From a bacterium (lineage in GTDB: Bacteria > Bacillota_I > Bacilli_A > RF39 > UBA660), in contig JAHZBE010000002.1 of NCBI GenBank assembly GCA_019423565.1, forward strand, positions 1-64,000: a stretch of 64,000 bases of DNA, written 5' to 3'. The translations under genes were made by a program, and so were the position numbers. Each line of letters begins with the position of its first letter. Position 1 is the stretch's first letter. The notes under the pieces are model-generated. The model worked only from the letters and a program-made list of their open reading frames with translations, ran no database searches and was not told where the DNA came from. This document shows positions 28,980 to 38,516 of this stretch, piece after piece.

Positions 28980-29247
28980 ATTTTCTTAATCCTAATCTTT
29001 CGATTAATTTACGGTATCTATTAATATCTGTCTTTTTAAGATATTCAAGTAAATTACGACGTTTACCAACTTTCATAAGTAAACCTTTTTTTGAATGATA
29101 ATCATGAATGTTTACTTTTAAGTGTTCTGTTAAAGTCTTAATTTCTTTAGTTAGAATAGCTATTTGTACTTCTGGAGAACCAGTGTCACCTTCGTGAGTA
29201 GCATATTCTTTAATTATGTTTTCTTTTTCAGATTTCTTTAATGCCAT
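28978..29247 (-). CDS. rpsO: 30S ribosomal protein S15
   Basis: An 89-residue S15, which binds 16S rRNA early in 30S assembly. [16 protein letters not shown], the helix around [19 protein letters not shown] and the C-terminal [14 protein letters not shown] are diagnostic. The ribosome site is AGGAGG. A structured leader upstream probably mediates feedback control. It is followed by pnp on the same strand. Confidence 0.97.
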   Translation of the reverse strand: MALKKSEKENIIKEYATHEGDTGSPEVQIAILTKEIKTLTEHLKVNIHDYHSKKGLLMKVGKRRNLLEYLKKTDINRYRKLIERLGLRK

Positions 29248-29270
29248 TTTACTTTCCTCCTATAATAATA

Positions 29271-29320
29271 TTTGCCTTAAACCTAGTATATGGTTCGGAG
29301 AATCCGATAACCAAGCAAAA
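29271..29320 (-). promoter_or_regulatory. Candidate S15 autoregulatory leader
   Basis: On the minus strand TTTGCTT (29313-29319) pairs with AAGGCAAA (29271-29278) to close a junction. Inside it GGTT..CGGA/TCCG..AACC (29292-29312) forms a hairpin and a second short arm follows. Junction-shaped mRNA leaders are the known S15 sites in Firmicutes. The match is structural only. Confidence 0.5.
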
Positions 29321-29386
29321 GGTATGTATTTAATATACATTAAATCGTAAATAAAATCAATACTTTTTATAAATTATTTGAGTACT

Positions 29387-30214
29387 TTACTTATTGCTAT
29401 CAATTTCTGGAAATTTTAATGTCTTACTTTTACCTCCTTTTAAAAGCTTAATACTCGTATCTGTTAAAGTATCTACTGAATCGTCTAAAGTAACTTCAAA
29501 ATCTTCATCAGTTAATCTATTATAAAATACTATTTTCTTTTTAAGTTTAGATAATTCATTAATATCTTCTACTATACTTGCCATATCTAAAACTACATTA
29601 TATTTATAATCATCTAACTCATATATTTCCTTTGAAAAAATTATATCTAAGAAGACTTTTATTCTATCCATTAAAGTTTTATTATAATCTTCATTTTTTG
29701 GTACATTTGTATTATTTAAATCTTCTAATAAATCAAAAAACTTTTCGAAGATTGCTTTCAATTCATGATCATAAATTTTATTTATATCATAACCTTTATT
29801 TTTTGATAATCCTTTTGAAAGTTCAATAATTATCTCAGAAATATAGTATTTTTCTTCTTCTTCATCATATACATCAAATACTTTTGAAAACATAGTTCCC
29901 ATTATATACTCAATATTTTCTAATACTATATTAAAATCCATATTAGAAACTAAATAATCATTATCTAATATATTATAAATGCTATTTAATAATTTTTTTC
30001 TTTCTAGATTATCATCAAGTGACGATGAAAATGTACTTATACTTATAAAATGATCTAGTATATCACTATTTAATATATCATTATACTTAATACATAAATC
30101 ATAAAATATATCTTCAGCATCACCTTTTATATTTATCATTCTTGGTAAACCTTTTTTTAGTATTTCCTTATTATCAAGTTCATTATATAATTTTACTACT
30201 GTACTTTTTTTCAC
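29387..30214 (-). CDS. Hypothetical acidic cytosolic protein
   Basis: A 275-residue protein of unknown family, acidic and largely alpha-helical, with an EEEEKYY patch near residue 120. There is no signal peptide or membrane helix. The last 30 residues (SIKLLKGGKSKTLKFPEID) look like an exposed tail. It starts with GTG at 30214, after GAAGGTGG. It lies downstream of spoIVA on the same strand with 58 bases between, including a terminator. Function unknown. Confidence 0.55.
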   Translation of the reverse strand: MKKSTVVKLYNELDNKEILKKGLPRMINIKGDAEDIFYDLCIKYNDILNSDILDHFISISTFSSSLDDNLERKKLLNSIYNILDNDYLVSNMDFNIVLENIEYIMGTMFSKVFDVYDEEEEKYYISEIIIELSKGLSKNKGYDINKIYDHELKAIFEKFFDLLEDLNNTNVPKNEDYNKTLMDRIKVFLDIIFSKEIYELDDYKYNVVLDMASIVEDINELSKLKKKIVFYNRLTDEDFEVTLDDSVDTLTDTSIKLLKGGKSKTLKFPEIDSNK

Positions 30215-30267
30215 AAAACCACCTTCACTTAAGATGATATATTATTTTATAAAAATAATCAAGAAAA

Positions 30268-30287
30268 AAAGCTATAAAACTATAGCT
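30268..30287 (-). terminator. Terminator overlapping the spoIVA stop
   Basis: On the minus strand AGCTATA pairs with TATAGCT around GTTT and is followed by seven T. Confidence 0.7.
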
Positions 30288-31750
30288 ATCATATTATTAG
30301 ATCCTTTATTTACTACTTTACATAATGTTGATTGAAGTTTATATCTTAAATTATCTGGCATAAGAGATAATTTTGCCTGTATTCCTTCCTGTACAATTGC
30401 ATCTAAACTTCTTCCAAATATTTCACTTTTCCAAATACTATCAGCACTTTCTTCTTGGTTTTTAGTTAAATAATTTATTAATTCTTTTGATTGAAGTTCT
30501 GATCCTATAATTGGTTCAAATGTACTTTCAACATCTACTCTAATCATATGAATTGATGGTGCGACTGCTTTTAACTTAACACCATATCTTCCACCTTGTT
30601 TAACTACTTCTGGTGTATCTAATTTCATATCTTTTAAAGTTGGTATTGCAATTCCATATCCAACTTCTTTAACCATTTTAAGTGCGCTCTTATATTGTTC
30701 AAATTCTTCTTTTGTTTCATTATATTCTTGGAATATATTAAGAAGTGAGGCCCTACTATTTATACTTGTTCCTATGATTTCTTTTAGTACTTCATCATAT
30801 AAATTATTAGGAGCAGTAAGTGTTATTGTTACCTCTCCTTTTGCTGGATCTACATTTGACATATATGCTTTTTCTATTTGATCACACTGTTTAAAATGTT
30901 TATTAATAGAATCTATATCACGAAGTTTATCAACTTCTACAACACATTCTCTTATTTGATCTATATATACTTTCTTTATTGGATGATTTGGATTTAATGT
31001 TCCTATCCAATCCGGAATATCTACTTTAACATTAAGTACAGGAAACTCATATAAAGCCTCTTTTAATATGTTATACACATCTTTTTCATTCATAGTTTCT
31101 GCACTTATTGGTATTACAGGCACATTATGTTCTTCTTTTAATTTTTCTGCTAATCTTTCAGTTTCTGGAAGTGTTGGATGTGCTGAATTTAATAAAACTA
31201 TAAATGGTTTACCTATTTCTTTTAGTTCACTTATTACTTCATTTTCTGCTTCTATATAATTATTTCTAGTAATATCGCCTATACTACCATCTGTTGTTAC
31301 TACAATACCTATTGTAGAATGATCTCTAATTACTTTTTCTGTGCCTATTTCAGCTGCCTCTACAAAAGGAATGTCTTCATCATACCAAGGCGTTTTAACC
31401 ATTCTTGGTTCTCCCATTTCATCTTCATAACCTTTAGCAGCAGGAATAACATAACCAACACAATCAACTAATTTTATATTTGTTTCAAATTCTTCAACCT
31501 TTATTTTAGCGGCTGTTGATGGAACAAATTTAGGTTCTATTGTCATAATTGTTTTTCCTTGTGCCGTTTGAGGAATTTCATCTAAACATCTTTTTCTTTC
31601 ATATTCATCTTCAATATTAGGCACAACTAAATTTTCAATAAATTTCTTTATAAAAGTGGATTTACCTGTTCTTACAGCTCCAACTACACCAAGGTATATA
31701 TCTCCACCTGTTCTTTCTGATATACTTTTTATAATATCTATCTTTTCCAT
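30272..31750 (-). CDS. spoIVA: Stage IV sporulation protein A
   Basis: A 492-residue SpoIVA, the ATP-hydrolysing protein that polymerises on the forespore and forms the base of the spore coat. Walker A is GAVRTGKSTFIKKF, followed by the family-specific DEIPQTAQGKTIMTIEPKFVP. The C-terminal half and the end (NNMIAIVL) match the anchor and polymerisation domains. The start has only a weak ribosome site. A CATATAGT element upstream resembles a sigma-E -10 box, which would fit, but the -35 part is poor. Its presence shows that the host forms endospores. Confidence 0.96.
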   Translation of the reverse strand: MEKIDIIKSISERTGGDIYLGVVGAVRTGKSTFIKKFIENLVVPNIEDEYERKRCLDEIPQTAQGKTIMTIEPKFVPSTAAKIKVEEFETNIKLVDCVGYVIPAAKGYEDEMGEPRMVKTPWYDEDIPFVEAAEIGTEKVIRDHSTIGIVVTTDGSIGDITRNNYIEAENEVISELKEIGKPFIVLLNSAHPTLPETERLAEKLKEEHNVPVIPISAETMNEKDVYNILKEALYEFPVLNVKVDIPDWIGTLNPNHPIKKVYIDQIRECVVEVDKLRDIDSINKHFKQCDQIEKAYMSNVDPAKGEVTITLTAPNNLYDEVLKEIIGTSINSRASLLNIFQEYNETKEEFEQYKSALKMVKEVGYGIAIPTLKDMKLDTPEVVKQGGRYGVKLKAVAPSIHMIRVDVESTFEPIIGSELQSKELINYLTKNQEESADSIWKSEIFGRSLDAIVQEGIQAKLSLMPDNLRYKLQSTLCKVVNKGSNNMIAIVL

Positions 31751-31808
31751 TTAATCCCTACTTTCTTTATTAAACTATATGAATTAAATTATGTGTTATT
31801 ACATTTTT

Positions 31809-31837
31809 TTGACTTTTTTATTTTTTAATAATAGAAT
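31809..31837 (+). promoter_or_regulatory. Promoter of the 168-residue hypothetical gene
   Basis: TTGACT (31809-31814) and TAGAAT (31832-31837) are 17 bases apart; GAGGGG and the ATG follow within 26 bases. Confidence 0.6.
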
Positions 31838-31862
31838 ACTAACCCGAAAAGAGGGGTTATTT

Positions 31863-32366
31863 ATGGATTATGATGTTGAAATGTTAAAATTATATTTCAA
31901 AGAAAAAAGTTATTCTAAAGAAAAAATTAATGAATTATTAGATTCAAACCCATTTAATAAAGAATATATGGAATGGATAAAAAGCAGAAATTTAACAGGA
32001 AAAGATTTAGCAAGAGTAATTATTAAAAACCATTTAATAAATAAAGATACAAATTTACAAGAGATTACATCACACGAAAATGACAGAGTAAGTAAATATT
32101 TATTTAATAAATCTATAACTTCTATAATTACACAATCAATTAGATTTATGCCAGGATATACTATATTTATGCGTGGTAAATCAAATGTTCTAAAATCATG
32201 CATTAAATATAATATTCCATTCATTGCTGGAGAATGTACATATGATAAAACTTATTATGAAAAAATTAAAGAATATTATTTAAATTTACGTGAACAATTT
32301 AAAAATTGTGAATTCATAGAAGATGAATCTGATTATAGAAATACCTGTATTATCAGATCAAGATAA
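31863..32366 (+). CDS. Hypothetical protein, 168 residues
   Basis: A soluble, basic protein of unknown family. The ATG at 31863 (MDYDVEMLKLYF) follows GAGGGG by 7 bases; an upstream ATG lacks a ribosome site. The first 50 residues are helical. The centre (RFMPGYTIFMRGKSNVLKSC) and the stretch IPFIAGECTYDKTYYEK look like a compact domain. It has its own promoter and a strong terminator, and is one of few plus-strand genes in the core region. No function can be given. Confidence 0.6.
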   Translation: MDYDVEMLKLYFKEKSYSKEKINELLDSNPFNKEYMEWIKSRNLTGKDLARVIIKNHLINKDTNLQEITSHENDRVSKYLFNKSITSIITQSIRFMPGYTIFMRGKSNVLKSCIKYNIPFIAGECTYDKTYYEKIKEYYLNLREQFKNCEFIEDESDYRNTCIIRSR

Positions 32367-32422
32367 AAAGAGTCCTTTGAACTGTCTATCTTTATTGACA
32401 AGTTCATTTAGACTCTTTTTTT
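32365..32422. terminator. Bidirectional terminator between convergent genes
   Basis: AAAAAGAGTC (32365-32374) pairs with GACTCTTTTT (32411-32420), with an inner stem TGAACT/AGTTCA. It serves the plus-strand gene and spoVIF. Confidence 0.85.
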
Positions 32423-32663
32423 AAAACATTTTATCTACATTCTTAGGTACATTATCTGTAACTATGGTATTTATAATTTTATCTTCTTGTTCTTTACTTA
32501 CTTCCTTACCTGTCATTTTACTAAGTTCACGAATAACATCTCTTATATTATCCTCATTTTTCATATTATCACCTTGAAGTTTTTTAGCAAGATCAAGTAT
32601 TGTAGACTTTTTAACATTAGTCTTTTTTTCTACTTTATTAAAAAAATTATCACTAAAATTCAT
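32421..32663 (-). CDS. spoVIF: Stage VI sporulation protein F
   Basis: An 80-residue SpoVIF-family protein, needed for late spore coat assembly in Bacillus. The start NFSDNFFNKVEKKTNVKKSTI, the LAKKLQGDNMKNEDNIRDVI block and SKEQEDKIINTI near the end are the family pattern. AAGGTGG lies 8 bases before the ATG. It is close to spoIVA but separately transcribed. Confidence 0.85.
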   Translation of the reverse strand: MNFSDNFFNKVEKKTNVKKSTILDLAKKLQGDNMKNEDNIRDVIRELSKMTGKEVSKEQEDKIINTIVTDNVPKNVDKMF

Positions 32664-32713
32664 TAGATTACCACCTTCTAATCTAATATATGTTTTTTGC
32701 CCAAAAATGTGAC

Positions 32714-32743
32714 AAAAGAAAAAAGTAATATAAATTACTTTTC
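32714..32743 (-). terminator. Terminator after der
   Basis: On the minus strand AAAAGTAAT pairs with ATTACTTTT around TTAT, with a following TTC tract; it overlaps the der stop codon. Confidence 0.6.
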
Positions 32744-34048
32744 TTCACCCTTACTTTTAAATTGTATTATTATTGGTGTTCCTTCTAAATCAAAATTTTC
32801 CCTTATTTTATTTTCTAAATATCTTAAATATGAGAAATGTACTAATCCTTTGTTATTAACATTTAATGTAAATTTTGGTGGCATAGTACCTGTTTGAGCA
32901 GAAAAATAAATTTTAAGTCTCTTACCTTTATATGAAGGTGCTGGATTTAATGCATATGCATCATTTATTACATCATTAAGTACACTTGTTTTAATTTCTC
33001 TTCTAGAATTTTCATACACTTTAATTATTTCAGGCATAAGTGTATGAAGTCTTTTTTTAGTAAGCGCACTTAAAAATACAATTGGAACATAACTTAAAAA
33101 TTGAAATTCCGCTCTCATTTTTTGTGTATATGATTTTATATCGTTTTTATCATCAACAGTATCCCATTTATTTACTACAAGAACCATTGGTTTACCTGCT
33201 TCTAGCGCATAAGCCGCAATATGCTTGTCGTGTTCAATAATTCCTTCTTCTGCATTTATAACAATTACGCACACATCGCTACGTTCTATTGCTTTCATTG
33301 CTCTCATAAGGCTATACATTTCAACATTTTCATATATTTTGCCTTTTTTTCTCATTCCAGCAGTATCAATTACTACATAATCTTTCTTTTCATACTTAAA
33401 TTTAGTATCAATTGAATCTCTTGTTGTTCCTGCTTCATTACTAACTATTACTCTATCTTCATTTAAAAGTGCATTAGTAAGTGAACTCTTACCAACATTT
33501 GGTCTACCTATTAAACAGAACTTTAAAACATCACTAGAATACTCTTCTTCATATTTTGGAAAACCTTTTGTTACTTCATCCATAAGATCATCAAATCCAA
33601 TTGCATGTTCACCACTTATTGGAATATAATGTTCAAATCCTAATTCATAAAAATCATATAAATTATCTAAATGTTTTCTATTATCAATTTTATTAATAGC
33701 AACTATTACCTTTTTCTTTGATTTAAATAATATATCACGAACTACAAAATCATTAGCATTTAATCCCATCTTACCATCTACAACAAATATAACTACATCT
33801 GCTTCATCAATTGCAATTTCTGCCTGCATCTTTATATCAATATTAAATGTTTCATTACTAGTATCTATTCCGCCTGTATCTATTAAATTGAATTTATAGT
33901 CATCATATGATCCAATACCATAAATTCTATCTCTAGTAATTCCTGGAACATCTTCTATAATTGCAACTTTTCTTCCTACTAGTCTATTAAATATTGTTGA
34001 CTTACCTACATTAGGACTTCCTACTAACGCTACTGTTGGCATTTTCAT
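32735..34048 (-). CDS. der: Ribosome biogenesis GTPase Der (EngA)
   Basis: A 437-residue tandem GTPase needed for 50S subunit assembly. The first G domain has GSPNVGKSTIFN and DTGGID; the second has GRPNVGKSSLTNALL, DTAGMRKKGK and NKWD. The C-terminal KH-like domain (SYKGKRLKIYFSAQTG) is present. GAGGTG precedes the ATG. It sits with engB, another ribosome GTPase, in a small cluster on the same strand. Confidence 0.97.
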   Translation of the reverse strand: MKMPTVALVGSPNVGKSTIFNRLVGRKVAIIEDVPGITRDRIYGIGSYDDYKFNLIDTGGIDTSNETFNIDIKMQAEIAIDEADVVIFVVDGKMGLNANDFVVRDILFKSKKKVIVAINKIDNRKHLDNLYDFYELGFEHYIPISGEHAIGFDDLMDEVTKGFPKYEEEYSSDVLKFCLIGRPNVGKSSLTNALLNEDRVIVSNEAGTTRDSIDTKFKYEKKDYVVIDTAGMRKKGKIYENVEMYSLMRAMKAIERSDVCVIVINAEEGIIEHDKHIAAYALEAGKPMVLVVNKWDTVDDKNDIKSYTQKMRAEFQFLSYVPIVFLSALTKKRLHTLMPEIIKVYENSRREIKTSVLNDVINDAYALNPAPSYKGKRLKIYFSAQTGTMPPKFTLNVNNKGLVHFSYLRYLENKIRENFDLEGTPIIIQFKSKGEEK

Positions 34049-34101
34049 AAGTAATCACCTCACATAGGAAAATTATATCACATTTTATAAAATTTTGTAA
34101 A

Positions 34102-34536
34102 TTATATTTTTATACCCCTTCCTATTATCTTATAAACTATATCACCATATACTAAATTTGAATCTTCTATTAAATTTATATCTTCTCTTTTAGCATTAAC
34201 ATAAAATTTATCATTATAGTAATATATTTCATAGTTAATGTATTCAAGAGGATCATCTACTTCATATAAAAATAGTGTATCTCTTAGAACATTTAATTTT
34301 AAATTTACAATATCATCATATATAAAATCTTCGTTTTCTTTTATTTCTAAAATCATTCCATAATATCTATTAATATAAAGTTCTAAATTATAATCACCAG
34401 TAAAAGTAATATTATAATATTTTTCTAAATTATCAAATACATTTATAAGTATTTTCTTAATATCAGACTCTTCATTATATTTATTGTTATCAAGTAAATA
34501 TACTATTATCGTATTTGATAACATTTCTACTTTCAT
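34102..34536 (-). CDS. Hypothetical protein between der and engB
   Basis: A 144-residue acidic protein of unknown family. The ATG at 34536 follows AGGTG. The sequence alternates strands and helices (TIIVYLLDNN; NLELYINRYYGMILEIKEN; INYEIYYYNDKFYV), suggesting one compact alpha/beta domain. There is no membrane segment. It resembles small Firmicutes proteins of sporulation clusters in size and composition only. Part of the engB-der gene string. Confidence 0.55.
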   Translation of the reverse strand: MKVEMLSNTIIVYLLDNNKYNEESDIKKILINVFDNLEKYYNITFTGDYNLELYINRYYGMILEIKENEDFIYDDIVNLKLNVLRDTLFLYEVDDPLEYINYEIYYYNDKFYVNAKREDINLIEDSNLVYGDIVYKIIGRGIKI

Positions 34537-34560
34537 TATCAACACCTAATTAAATATATG

Positions 34561-34585
34561 AAAAAAATGAAGAATTAATCTTCAT
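34561..34585 (-). terminator. Terminator overlapping the end of engB
   Basis: On the minus strand ATGAAGA pairs with TCTTCAT around TTAAT and is followed by six or more T. Confidence 0.7.
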
Positions 34586-35171
34586 TTGGATAAACAATTT
34601 TATCAATAATACTAGTCACATCATTTTTACCAAGTTTTGTTGTACTTGAAAATAATATATATTTATCTTCTTCTTTTATATTTAGTGTATCTTTTATTAA
34701 CTGAAGTTGTTTTTCTCTTAATGTTCTGCCTATTTTATCTACTTTAGTTAAAATTATTGTTACACTTAAATCATAATATTTTAGAAAATTATACATAAGT
34801 AAATCATCATTTGTTGGTTTATGTCTAAAATCTATAAGTAAGAATACTTCTTTTAAATTTTCTCTATTAGTTAAGTATTCTTCTATCATCATACCAAATT
34901 TTTGTTGTCTTTCTTTACTTACACTAGCGTATCCATAACCTGGTACATCTACTAAATAAAAATCATTATTAACATTATAAAAATTTAATGTTTGAGTTTT
35001 ACCTGGTTTACTTGATGTTCTAGCATAATTTCTTCTTTCTATTATTGAATTAATAAAACTACTTTTACCTACATTACTTCTTCCTACTAATAAAAACTCT
35101 GGTTTATTGTCTGTAGGATACTGGCTTTGTCTTACAGCACTTATAGAAAGTTCAACACTATTAATTTTCAT
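34575..35171 (-). CDS. engB: Ribosome biogenesis GTPase EngB (YsxC/YihA)
   Basis: A 198-residue GTPase of the EngB family needed for 50S assembly. G1 is LVGRSNVGKSSFINS, G3 DVPGYGYASV, G4 LTKVDKIG. KPGKTQTLNFYNV is the typical switch I region. The ATG at 35171 follows AGGTG; the upstream start at 35189 is less likely. It lies upstream of the 144-residue gene and der. Confidence 0.96.
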   Translation of the reverse strand: MKINSVELSISAVRQSQYPTDNKPEFLLVGRSNVGKSSFINSIIERRNYARTSSKPGKTQTLNFYNVNNDFYLVDVPGYGYASVSKERQQKFGMMIEEYLTNRENLKEVFLLIDFRHKPTNDDLLMYNFLKYYDLSVTIILTKVDKIGRTLREKQLQLIKDTLNIKEEDKYILFSSTTKLGKNDVTSIIDKIVYPNED

Positions 35172-35265
35172 AAACAAATCACCTATCAATAATTATATCA
35201 AATTAATAAAATTAAAGCAAATTGGGGAGTATTTCCCTATCTTTTTACTTAATTATTTAAATTTT

Positions 35266-36174
35266 TTATTTTATTTTTTTTATTTCATCAATTGTTAAAC
35301 CAGTTGCTTTTGATATGTCTTCTAATGTCATATTCATTGATAATAAATTTTTAGCAATATTTATTTTTTCATTTGATATACCATCAGATTTGCCAGAATC
35401 ATATCCAGAATCATATCCAGAATTATACCCGGAACTATAACCATTTTCTTTAGCATCTTCTATGGCGTCCTCTAATATACACTTATTTTCATAAGCTTTC
35501 TTTTCTTCTTCATCATATAACAAAGCATAATATTTATCTTTTGATAAATCATCTAATTTTTTATATACCTCACTCATATTCTTATCTCCTTTAGACACTT
35601 CTAAAAGTTCTTCTCTTTTTCTTAATTTTAGCATTAACATATATTTCTCTAACTTTGTTAACTTATCGTTATTATAATATTTTTCTTTTATATTTTCAAG
35701 ATATATATCATATTTTATTAATCCTATTTCATCTTCTTCTTTTCCTTCATCATCTTTTAGTGTATATCTTTTTACTACACTTCCATCTTTTGACCTAAAA
35801 TTATTTATATTTATTTGTATTGTTACACTTTTATCTGATAATGATACTATTTTAAATAAATATATATCATTTCTTTTATTTAATTTTTTATAATAATGAT
35901 TATTCATCTCTAAATTTATTACACTATCTTCTAATTCTATTATTAAATCCGATGTTCTTCTCTTTTCATTTATATTTAAAATAGGATACTCACTATTTAT
36001 TATTGTTCCTTTTAATACTTCTTCTTTTGGTATTCCTGTTACTTCATATATTATATCCGCTAAGAATTCTTTTACGCTTTTAAATATTTCTTTAAATATT
36101 GGATCAAATGTTCCTGGTATTACTTCATGTTTTTGTCTTACAACATCTTCATGATAACTTTTTATATATTTAAT
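35266..36174 (-). CDS. Rpn-family PD-(D/E)XK nuclease / putative transposase, non-ATG start
   Basis: The ATG at 35907 gives only a 213-residue C-terminal piece. The same frame stays open for 89 more codons and encodes the missing part: KYIKSYHEDVV, GTFDPIFKEIF, then RRTSDLIIELEDSVINLEMN, the D...ExN core of Rpn nucleases. The frame begins at an ATT (36174) seven bases after AGGTG, with no ATG, GTG or TTG; a stop lies further upstream. The ATT may be a rare start or a mutated ATG. The C-terminal GYxSGY repeats and LEDISKATGLTIDEIKK are family-typical. Rpn proteins promote RecA-independent recombination and occur in many copies. Confidence 0.75.
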   Translation of the reverse strand: MKYIKSYHEDVVRQKHEVIPGTFDPIFKEIFKSVKEFLADIIYEVTGIPKEEVLKGTIINSEYPILNINEKRRTSDLIIELEDSVINLEMNNHYYKKLNKRNDIYLFKIVSLSDKSVTIQININNFRSKDGSVVKRYTLKDDEGKEEDEIGLIKYDIYLENIKEKYYNNDKLTKLEKYMLMLKLRKREELLEVSKGDKNMSEVYKKLDDLSKDKYYALLYDEEEKKAYENKCILEDAIEDAKENGYSSGYNSGYDSGYDSGKSDGISNEKINIAKNLLSMNMTLEDISKATGLTIDEIKKIK

Positions 36175-36261
36175 ATATATGCACCTACCTTTATTTATGT
36201 TTTTCTGAGGTCCTCATATATTATTTACTCCGTCTATAACCTAAATTCCCCTAAAAAATAG

Positions 36262-36284
36262 AAAAAAATTGATATTTCTATCAA
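36262..36284 (-). terminator. Terminator after nrnA
   Basis: On the minus strand TTGATA pairs with TATCAA around GAAA and is followed by seven T. Confidence 0.75.
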
Positions 36285-36292
36285 CTTTTTAA

Positions 36293-37252
36293 CTATTTTA
36301 ACTTATTTTCTTTTTTATATTCTTTACATGCTTCATCAAAATCTTTGATAATATGTTCTATCTCATCAAAAGTTTTAATTCTAGCACCAGCCGCAAACTT
36401 ATGTCCACCACCATTATATCTTTCAAGAATTTTATTTATTTCTGGTCCTCTACTTCTAGCATTAACTCTTATTTGATTCATTTTAATATCTTCTGAAAAA
36501 GTTACCCAAACAAGTACTTCATCAATATTATTAAAATTATTAACAAGATTACCACTTGATGCAGGATCAGCATTAAAACTTCTTATAACTTCGTCAGATA
36601 ATTTTAAATATCCAAGTCCATTATCTGTTACTATTATATTTTGATACATATATCCTTGAAGTCTTATTTCAGAAAGTGGTCTTCTATATAAATCATCATA
36701 AAGTGAAGTAAAATCTATTTTAGTATCATTAATTAATTTTGAAACTAAACTCATAGTTTTTGGTGAAGTGTAATAAAATAAGAATCTATTTGTATCAGAT
36801 ACAAGTCCCATAAATAATCTTTCAGCGGCATATTTAGTCATTTTAAGTCTTGTATTATAACATAAATCAATTACAAGTTCACTAGCACTTGATACTTCTT
36901 TTACTAAACTTATGCTTCCAAATTCATCTACTACAGGATGATGATCTATTTTTATTACATCTTTAAATACACTTATATCCTTAACACCATCTATTCTTTT
37001 CAAATCTGGTGTATCTAAAACAATTAATAAAGCTTTAGGGAAAATATCTTCAGATACTTTATCTACAGTACCAATATATTTAAATTTAGATGCTGCTGCT
37101 CCTATAGTATAAACTTCCTTTTTTGGAAATGTTGCTTTTATTATGTCTTTAAGTCCTATTGTACTACCAAGTGCATCAGGATCTGGACCAATATGTCTAG
37201 CAAGAATTATTATATCGTTTTCTTTTATTTTTTTATATATTGCTTTATTCAT
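36293..37252 (-). CDS. nrnA: Bifunctional oligoribonuclease / PAP phosphatase (DHH family)
   Basis: A 319-residue DHH/DHHA1 phosphoesterase that degrades nanoRNA and 3'-phosphoadenosine 5'-phosphate. The N-terminal ILARHIGPDPDALGST motif, LDTPD, KIDHHPV (DHH) and the C-terminal GGGHKFAAGARIKT block are all present. AAAGGTG precedes the ATG. It lies 16 bases downstream of ackA on the same strand and so is probably co-transcribed. Confidence 0.93.
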   Translation of the reverse strand: MNKAIYKKIKENDIIILARHIGPDPDALGSTIGLKDIIKATFPKKEVYTIGAAASKFKYIGTVDKVSEDIFPKALLIVLDTPDLKRIDGVKDISVFKDVIKIDHHPVVDEFGSISLVKEVSSASELVIDLCYNTRLKMTKYAAERLFMGLVSDTNRFLFYYTSPKTMSLVSKLINDTKIDFTSLYDDLYRRPLSEIRLQGYMYQNIIVTDNGLGYLKLSDEVIRSFNADPASSGNLVNNFNNIDEVLVWVTFSEDIKMNQIRVNARSRGPEINKILERYNGGGHKFAAGARIKTFDEIEHIIKDFDEACKEYKKENKLK

Positions 37253-37268
37253 ACTTCACCTTTTTCTA

Positions 37269-38450
37269 CTATATTAACTTATATGTATCTCTTGCAATTA
37301 CAACTTCTTCATCAGTTGGTATTACATATATTGGACAAATTGAATCATCACTTGAAATGATTCCTTCTTTTCCAAATCTCATTTCTTCATTTTTTTCTTT
37401 ATCTATTTTTAAACCTAAACAATTAAGTCTATCAATTACCATTCTTCTTATATGTGGTGCATTTTCACCAACACCTGCGGTAAAGCAAAGTGCATCAAGA
37501 GAGCCAAGTTCAACAAAATATTTAGCAATATAACCTACTATTGAATTAACATATAAGTGATGTGCTAAAATACTTTGCTCATGACCTTCACCAATTTTTG
37601 CATCAATGTCTCTAAAGTCACTACTAACTCCGCTGACACCAAACATACCACTTTTTTTATTTAAATCATTGTCAACTTCTTCAATTGACTCACCTGTTTT
37701 TTTCATAATATATGGAATAATACCATAGTCTATGTCACCACTTCTAGATCCCATAACTATTCCTGCATTTGGTGTAAATCCCATTGTTGTATCAACACAT
37801 TTACCATCTCTAACGGCACTTATACTTCCACCATTACCTATATGACAAACAATTACATTAGCAAATTCTTTATCAAGTAAATGCATAACTCTTTCTGATA
37901 CATATTTATGACTCATACCATGGAATCCATATTTTCTAACTCCATATTTTGTATACCATTCATCTGGTACTGCATATCTAAATCTTTCTTCTTTTATTGT
38001 TTGATGGAATGCTGTATCAAAGCAACCAACTTGAATTGCACTTGGAATTTCTTTCATAAATGCACGAACTCCAGAAATATTTGCTGGATTATGTAATGGA
38101 GCAAGTTCATTTAGTTTTGAAATATCATCTAATATTTCTTCATTTAGTACAAGTGATTTAGAATACTTATCAGCACCATGTACTATTCTATGACCTACTC
38201 CTTTTATTTCATCTAATGATTCAATTACTTTATTTTCTAATAATTCTTTTATTAATATATTTACCGCATCTTCATGTGAAGATAATGTAGCGTCTTTCTT
38301 AATTTTTTCTCCATTAATTTTTATAGTATAAAAACTATTATCTAGTCCTATTCTTTCAAATACACCAGATATTAAAACTGTTTCTTCAGGCATTTCATAC
38401 ATTTGAAATTTTAATGATGATGAACCTGCATTAACTGATAATATTTTCAT
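37269..38450 (-). CDS. ackA: Acetate kinase
   Basis: A 393-residue acetate kinase, converting acetyl phosphate and ADP to acetate and ATP, the energy step of acetate fermentation. LSVNAGSSSLKFQMYE, HRIVHGADKYS, FDTAFHQT, YGFHGMSHKYVSE, HIGNGGSIS and TMGFTPNAGIVMG are diagnostic, as is the end FTAGVGENAPHIRR. GAGGTG precedes the ATG. No pta gene is in view. Confidence 0.97.
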   Translation of the reverse strand: MKILSVNAGSSSLKFQMYEMPEETVLISGVFERIGLDNSFYTIKINGEKIKKDATLSSHEDAVNILIKELLENKVIESLDEIKGVGHRIVHGADKYSKSLVLNEEILDDISKLNELAPLHNPANISGVRAFMKEIPSAIQVGCFDTAFHQTIKEERFRYAVPDEWYTKYGVRKYGFHGMSHKYVSERVMHLLDKEFANVIVCHIGNGGSISAVRDGKCVDTTMGFTPNAGIVMGSRSGDIDYGIIPYIMKKTGESIEEVDNDLNKKSGMFGVSGVSSDFRDIDAKIGEGHEQSILAHHLYVNSIVGYIAKYFVELGSLDALCFTAGVGENAPHIRRMVIDRLNCLGLKIDKEKNEEMRFGKEGIISSDDSICPIYVIPTDEEVVIARDTYKLI

Positions 38451-38489
38451 CTTTTCACCTCATATATATTATACAACAAATATAAAAAT

Positions 38490-38516
38490 AAAAAAACATA
38501 TATTCACGTATATGTT
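38490..38516 (-). terminator. Terminator after the tail-anchored gene pair
   Basis: On the minus strand AACATAT pairs with ATATGTT around a loop and is followed by seven T; it overlaps the end of the gene. Confidence 0.7.
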
